From Streptomyces olindensis (GTDB lineage Bacteria > Actinomycetota > Actinomycetes > Streptomycetales > Streptomycetaceae): 57,165 nt of DNA. Shown here piece after piece: positions 53,499-57,165 of this stretch. Below the pieces are notes generated by a model. That model was not told the DNA's origin. It worked only from the letters and a program-made list of their open reading frames with translations, and made no database searches. The stretch lies in the NCBI GenBank assembly GCA_000696115.1, contig JJOH01000105.1:1-57165 (forward strand), read 5' to 3'. Each line of letters starts with the position of its first letter. Positions within the stretch are counted from its first letter, which is position 1. The translations under genes and the position numbers were made by a program.

Positions 53499-54653
53499 GT
53501 GGTGAACCTGGAGCTCAGCGAGGAGCAGAGCGCGGTCAGGCGGCTCGCGCGGGACTTCGTGGAGCGGGAGATCACCCCGAACGTCGTCGCCTGGGACCGC
53601 GCCGAGGAGGTCGACCGCGCGATCGTCGGGAAACTCGGCGAGGTCGGCTTCCTCGGCCTTACGATCGACGAGGAGTACGGCGGCTCCGGCGGCGACCACC
53701 TCGCGTACTGCCTGGTCACGGAGGAACTCGGCCGGGGCGACTCGTCCGTGCGCGGCATCGTCTCCGTCTCCCTCGGGCTCGTCGCCAAGACCGTCGCCGC
53801 CTGGGGGAGCGAGGAGCAGAAGCGGCGCTGGCTCCCGGGGCTGACCTCCGGCGCGTCGGTCGGCTGCTTCGGGCTGACCGAGCCGGGCACCGGCTCGGAC
53901 GCGGGCAACCTCACGACGCGGGCGGTGCGGGACGGCGACGACTACGTCATCGACGGCACCAAGATGTTCATCACCAACGGCACCTGGGCCGACGTCGTCC
54001 TGCTCTTCGCCCGCTCCACGGACGCCCCCGGCCACAAGGGCGTCTCCGCTTTCCTCGTCCCCACCGACACGCCCGGCCTGACCCGCCGCACGATCCACGG
54101 CAAGCTCGGGTTGCGCGGCCAGGCCACCGCGGAACTCGTCCTGGAGGGCGTGCGCGTGCCGGCCTCCGCGATGCTGGGGGAGGAGGGCAAGGGCTTCTCC
54201 GTCGCGATGTCCGCCCTCGCCAAGGGGCGGATGTCCGTCGCGGCCGGGTGCGTCGGCATAGCCCAGGCGGCTCTGGACGCGGCCGTGCGCCACGCCGGCG
54301 AGCGCGAGCAGTTCGGCAGGACCATCGCCCACCACCAGCTGGTCCAGGAGCTGATCAGCGACATCGCCGTGGACGTCGACGCCGCCCGGCTGCTGACCTG
54401 GCGGGTCGCCGACCTGATCGACCGGGGGCGGCCGTTCGCCGTCGAGTCGTCGAAGGCCAAGCTGTTCGCCTCGGAGGCGGCCGTCCGCGCCGCGAACAAC
54501 GCGCTGCAGGTCTTCGGCGGATACGGCTACATCGACGAGTACCCGGCGGGCAAGCTGCTGCGGGACGCCCGCGTGATGACCCTCTACGAGGGCACGAGCC
54601 AGATCCAGAAGCTCGTCATCGGGCGGGCGCTGACCGGGGTTTCGGCGTTCTGA
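53499..54653 (+). CDS. Acyl-CoA dehydrogenase
   Basis: A 384-aa FAD-dependent acyl-CoA dehydrogenase of beta-oxidation or branched-chain catabolism. Motifs: CFGLTEPGTGSDAGN (FAD region), MFITNGTWADV, QFGRTIAHHQLVQELISD and VFGGYGYIDEYPAGKLLRDARV. The catalytic base appears as Glu in LYEGTSQIQKLVI, as in short/medium-chain enzymes. Two tandem GTG starts (53499, 53502) are equally plausible. Divergent from tetR with a shared operator, so substrate-induced. Confidence 0.94.
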   Translation: MVNLELSEEQSAVRRLARDFVEREITPNVVAWDRAEEVDRAIVGKLGEVGFLGLTIDEEYGGSGGDHLAYCLVTEELGRGDSSVRGIVSVSLGLVAKTVAAWGSEEQKRRWLPGLTSGASVGCFGLTEPGTGSDAGNLTTRAVRDGDDYVIDGTKMFITNGTWADVVLLFARSTDAPGHKGVSAFLVPTDTPGLTRRTIHGKLGLRGQATAELVLEGVRVPASAMLGEEGKGFSVAMSALAKGRMSVAAGCVGIAQAALDAAVRHAGEREQFGRTIAHHQLVQELISDIAVDVDAARLLTWRVADLIDRGRPFAVESSKAKLFASEAAVRAANNALQVFGGYGYIDEYPAGKLLRDARVMTLYEGTSQIQKLVIGRALTGVSAF

Positions 54654-54743
54654 GGAAGCGGTCGGGGACCTGCCGGGAACCTGCTGCGGAATCTGAGTAC
54701 CCGAGCGGATGTGGCACGGTCCACGTTCGCCGAAGCTGGCCCC

Positions 54744-54995
54744 ATGAGTGACACACCGGGCAAGCCGCAGAACACGGCCGCCTTCTACGGCCAGGCCGTC
54801 GCCTCCTTCGCCGTCGCCATGGCGGCCACCGCGATCGGCATCTACCAGCTGAGCGCCGACGCCTGGGTGCGGGGCTTCCTCGCCATCGCCGTGCTGTACC
54901 TGGTCACCTCCTCCTTCACGCTGGCCAAGGTGATCCGGGACCGGCAGGAGGGGACGGCGTCGACGTCCCCGTACACCCCCTTCGAGAAGCACTGA
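54744..54995 (+). CDS. YiaA/YiaB-like two-helix membrane protein
   Basis: An 83-aa protein with two hydrophobic helices (FYGQAVASFAVAMAATAIGIYQL and GFLAIAVLYLVTSSFTLAKVI), the YiaA/B family pattern. ATG 54744 lacks a strong RBS. The tail after the second helix is short and polar, ending TPFEKH. Function unknown. Confidence 0.82.
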   Translation: MSDTPGKPQNTAAFYGQAVASFAVAMAATAIGIYQLSADAWVRGFLAIAVLYLVTSSFTLAKVIRDRQEGTASTSPYTPFEKH

Positions 54996-55015
54996 GGGGC
55001 AGGCCGGGCGCCCAC

Positions 55016-55032
55016 ACTAAGCGCTCGCTCAC
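55016..55032. promoter_or_regulatory. TetR operator before the tetR gene at 55078
   Basis: ACTAAGCGCTCGCTCAC is an imperfect palindrome. Its CTAAGC-N4-GCT core recurs as a better copy at 56219-56234 before the MaoC gene. Confidence 0.6.
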
Positions 55033-55077
55033 CTTCGGCGGTATGGTGGTGTCCCTGTCAGTGGAGAGGGGCGAGTG

Positions 55078-55734
55078 ATGAGTACGGCGGAGGAGACGGC
55101 CGGCGGCGAGGCGCACGCGTGGGGCGAGGTCACGCCCGACGCGGCGCGACGGCTGCTGATCGCCGCGGTGGAGGCCTTCGCCGAGCGCGGCTACCACGCG
55201 ACGACGACCCGTGACATCGCGGGCCGCGCCGGGATGAGCCCCGCCGCGCTCTACATCCACTACAAGACCAAGGAAGAACTGCTGCACCGCATCAGCAGGA
55301 TCGGGCACGAGAAGGCCCTGGAGATCCTGCGGACGGCGTCCCGCCGCGAGGGCAGCGCCACCGAGCGGCTCGCCGACGCGGTGAGCTCCTTCGTGCGCTG
55401 GCACGCGGGCGGGCGGACCATCGCGCGGGTCGTGCAGTACGAACTCGACTCGCTCGGGCCCGACGCCCGCGCCGAGATCCTCGCGCTGCGCCGCCAGGTC
55501 GACGCGGAGGTGCGCGGGGTCATCGAGGAGGGCGCGCGGTCGGGCGAGTTCCAGGTCATCGACGTGCACGGGACGACGCTGGCGGTGCTGTCGCTGTGCA
55601 TCGACGTCGCGCGGTGGTTCAGCCTGGACGGGCCGCGCACGCCGGAGGAGGTCGGCGAGCTGTACGCCGACCTCGTGCTGCGGATGGTGGGGGCCGTGGG
55701 GGCGGGGGCCTCGGACGGCGCGACTCAGAAGTAG
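55078..55734 (+). CDS. TetR-family regulator, probable control of the maoC gene
   Basis: A 218-aa regulator. ATG 55078 follows GGAGAGGGG. The helix-turn-helix is YHATTTRDIAGRAGMSPAALYIHYKTK near residues 39-65, and the C-terminal region resembles FadR/KstR2-type TetR proteins. Convergent overlap of ten bases with the maoC gene. Shared palindromes upstream of both genes suggest autoregulation and control of maoC, with an acyl-CoA as the usual ligand in this group (inference). Confidence 0.9.
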   Translation: MSTAEETAGGEAHAWGEVTPDAARRLLIAAVEAFAERGYHATTTRDIAGRAGMSPAALYIHYKTKEELLHRISRIGHEKALEILRTASRREGSATERLADAVSSFVRWHAGGRTIARVVQYELDSLGPDARAEILALRRQVDAEVRGVIEEGARSGEFQVIDVHGTTLAVLSLCIDVARWFSLDGPRTPEEVGELYADLVLRMVGAVGAGASDGATQK

Positions 55735-56186
55735 TAGCGCGAGACGGACTCGGCGACGCAGACGGGCTTCTCGCCGCCCTCGCGCTCCACGGTGAAGGCG
55801 ACGGTGACCTGGGCGCCGCCCGGCACGTCGTCGACGCCGGTGATCGTCGCGGTGGCGCGCAGGCGGGAGCCGACGGGGACGGGGGCGGGGAAACGCACCT
55901 TGTTCGTCCCGTAGTTGACGCCCATCTTCACGCCCTCGACGGAGATCAGCTGCGGGCCGAAGAGGGGGAGCAGGGACAGGGTCAGATAGCCGTGCGCGAT
56001 GGTGGTGCCGAAGGGACCCGCGGCGGCCTTCTCCGGGTCGACGTGGATCCACTGGTGGTCGCCGGTGGCTTCCGCGAAGAGGTCGATCCGCTTCTGGTCG
56101 ATCTCGAGCCAGTCGGTGTGTCCCAACTGCTCGCCGATCGCCGCCCTCAGGTCGTCGACGGACGTGAAGATCCTCGGCTCTGCCAT
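55725..56186 (-). CDS. MaoC-like (R)-enoyl-CoA hydratase
   Basis: A 153-aa single hot-dog-fold hydratase. The hydratase-2 motif is FAEATGDHQWIHVDPEKAAAGPFGTTIAHGYLTLSL, with catalytic Asp and His in GDHQWIH. ATG 56186 is preceded by GAGGCC. It hydrates enoyl-CoA in fatty-acid or polyhydroxyalkanoate-related metabolism. The operator at 56219-56234 matches that of the tetR gene at 55078. Confidence 0.92.
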   Translation of the reverse strand: MAEPRIFTSVDDLRAAIGEQLGHTDWLEIDQKRIDLFAEATGDHQWIHVDPEKAAAGPFGTTIAHGYLTLSLLPLFGPQLISVEGVKMGVNYGTNKVRFPAPVPVGSRLRATATITGVDDVPGGAQVTVAFTVEREGGEKPVCVAESVSRYYF

Positions 56187-56218
56187 GTCGTCCAGGCCTC
56201 TCGTACGGGGGAGCTTAT

Positions 56219-56234
56219 CTAAGCGACTGCTTAG
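56219..56234. promoter_or_regulatory. TetR operator before the maoC gene
   Basis: CTAAGC (56219-56224) and GCTTAG (56229-56234) flank four bases, a perfect palindrome related to 55016-55032. Confidence 0.7.
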
Positions 56235-56284
56235 CATGGTCGGCCGCCGGGGGTTGTGTCAACGGACTGGGTAGGGTTCGAGGG

Positions 56285-56767
56285 GTGCCTCAGATTCCAG
56301 AGAAGATCCACGAGCTCACGGTCGGGCAGCTGTCGGCGCGCAGTGGGGCGGCGGTGTCCGCCTTGCACTTCTACGAGTCCAAGGGCCTGATCAGCAGTCG
56401 CAGGACGGCGGGCAATCAGCGGCGCTACTCCCGGGACACGCTGCGCCGGGTCGCGTTCATCAGGGCCGCGCAGCGGGTCGGCATCCCGCTGGCGACGATC
56501 CGCGAGGCGCTGGCGGAGCTGCCGGAGGAGCGGACGCCGACCAAGGAGGACTGGGCGCATCTGTCGGAGGTCTGGCGCTCAGAGCTGGAGGAACGCATCA
56601 AGCAACTGAACCGCCTCCGCGACCACCTCACCGACTGCATCGGGTGCGGCTGCCTGTCCCTCGACACGTGCGTGCTGTCCAACCCGGGGGACGTCTTCGG
56701 CGAACGCCGGGCTGGGTCGCGTCTGATGGTGGAACGCGACGGTGGTGGGGGTGCGCGTAGCGCCTAG
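56285..56767 (+). CDS. soxR: SoxR redox-sensing MerR regulator
   Basis: A 160-aa MerR-family activator. The winged helix is ELTVGQLSARSGAAVSALHFYESKGLI, residues 10-36, followed by a dimerising coiled coil. The [2Fe-2S] site is complete: C-I-G-C-G-C-L-S-L-D-T-C near residues 119-130, the C-x2-C-x-C-x5-C SoxR signature. In Streptomyces, SoxR responds to endogenous redox-active pigments rather than superoxide (established for S. coelicolor). GTG 56285 is used. The TAG stop sits in a CTAG that abuts an IS end, so the last residues may not be the ancestral ones. Confidence 0.93.
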   Translation: MPQIPEKIHELTVGQLSARSGAAVSALHFYESKGLISSRRTAGNQRRYSRDTLRRVAFIRAAQRVGIPLATIREALAELPEERTPTKEDWAHLSEVWRSELEERIKQLNRLRDHLTDCIGCGCLSLDTCVLSNPGDVFGERRAGSRLMVERDGGGGARSA

Positions 56768-57165
56768 GTGTGCTGTCCCGGGACGTTGGTGACAGGCGAC
56801 AGGCCTTGAGCGGTCCTTGAACGAGGCGAGGGCCTCTGGGTTCGGTGTGGATTGCGAAGTCTGCACCGACGCCCAGGAGGCCCTCGTTGTTCCACCGTAA
56901 CGCCCCGCTGACCGCGACCGGCAGGCTGCGTCTGGCCCGGTGTGTCGTCGACGACGGCTGGCCGCTGCGGCGGGCCGCGGAACGCTTCCAGGTCAGCCAC
57001 ACCACCGCTGCCCGCTGGGCAGGCCGCTACCGCAAGCACGGGCCCGCCGGGATGCAAGACCGCTCCAGCCGACCTCACCACCAGCCCCGCCGCACCCCGG
57101 ACACTCTTGAGCAACGGGTCGTGCGCCTGCGGCGTGAGCATCGCATCGGACCGCTACGGCTGGCC
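56768..57165 (+). mobile_element. IS481-family insertion sequence, left end and partial transposase
   Basis: The element starts just after the soxR stop with GTGTGCTGTCCCGGGACG, a TGT-type terminal end, at a CTAG (56764-56767), the usual IS481-family target. The transposase begins at TTG 56887 with AGGAGG seven bases upstream: FHRNAPLTATGRLRLARCVVDD, then a helix-turn-helix RRAAERFQVSHTTAARWAGRY and GMQDRSSRPHHQPRRTP. The DDE domain, right end and direct repeat lie outside the window. Confidence 0.85.
56887..57165 (+). CDS. IS481-family transposase (3' truncated by window)
   Basis: N-terminal 93 residues of a DDE transposase. The helix-turn-helix region (LRRAAERFQVSHTTAARWAGRYRK) and the GMQDRSSRPHHQPRRTP linker are typical of IS481 transposases. 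The catalytic DDE residues would follow beyond 57165. TTG 56887 is supported by AGGAGG at 56875-56880. No frameshift is seen in the visible part. Confidence 0.85.
   Translation, partial: MFHRNAPLTATGRLRLARCVVDDGWPLRRAAERFQVSHTTAARWAGRYRKHGPAGMQDRSSRPHHQPRRTPDTLEQRVVRLRREHRIGPLRLA

Overview
The window is about 57 kb of roughly 72% GC DNA with the codon bias, GTG/TTG starts and secreted-enzyme content of a Streptomyces chromosome. Gene content and order (dnaE2/imuB, secreted lipases, hmgA, citrate transporter, aldehyde/alcohol dehydrogenases, soxR) resemble, from memory, the core region of the Streptomyces coelicolor chromosome that runs from about SCO1739 down to SCO1697. That match is recollection, not a search. 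No rRNA, tRNA, CRISPR array or phage was seen. The only mobile element is an IS481-like end at the right edge.

Layout. 1-2786: the tail of a cysteine-rich protein and two secreted streptogrisin-type proteases. 2863-3644: a frameshifted membrane-protein gene. 3752-8277: an SOS-box-controlled dnaE2-imuB mutasome operon. 8294-9195: a divergent cupin/MarR pair sharing twin palindromic operators. 9306-11373: a secreted lipase convergent with a sortase-anchored LPMO. 11555-17281: small metabolic and regulatory genes (GNATs, methyltransferase, DUF402, YtrA-type GntR, DUF72, AAA ATPase). 17356-19956: an operon of two GT2 glycosyltransferases and a polysaccharide deacetylase. 20430-24420: a subtilisin-like protease, an SGNH lipase and a receptor-type Ser/Thr kinase.

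24500-31416 is the most interesting block. A three-gene minus-strand operon (DUF4331 membrane-anchored protein, TPR protein with an Asp/Ala/His-rich repeat, His-rich nickel/cobalt-type permease) diverges from an ECF sigma factor and its zinc-type anti-sigma factor. An ECF-like promoter lies in front of the operon. I infer a sigma-controlled envelope module with metal-handling features.

31543-38545: an ABC-2 exporter with a divergent TetR and duplicated operator, an orphan type ISP specificity-domain protein, and homogentisate dioxygenase with a HutC-type GntR. 38532-38965 is an intergenic array of about ten 42-bp repeats. 39019-44910: TetR, a molybdopterin oxidoreductase, a CitMHS transporter and an MFS protein. 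44921-45218 is a decayed secreted-protein gene.

45416-56767: an ABC ATPase, then an aldehyde dehydrogenase/alcohol dehydrogenase/MFS catabolic set, DMT exporter, ArsR-like and TetR regulators, acyl-CoA dehydrogenase, a second TetR, MaoC hydratase and soxR. The same 19-bp operator pattern precedes both the aldehyde dehydrogenase gene and the tetR/acyl-CoA dehydrogenase divergon, suggesting one TetR ties them together. The IS begins directly after the soxR stop codon, at a CTAG.
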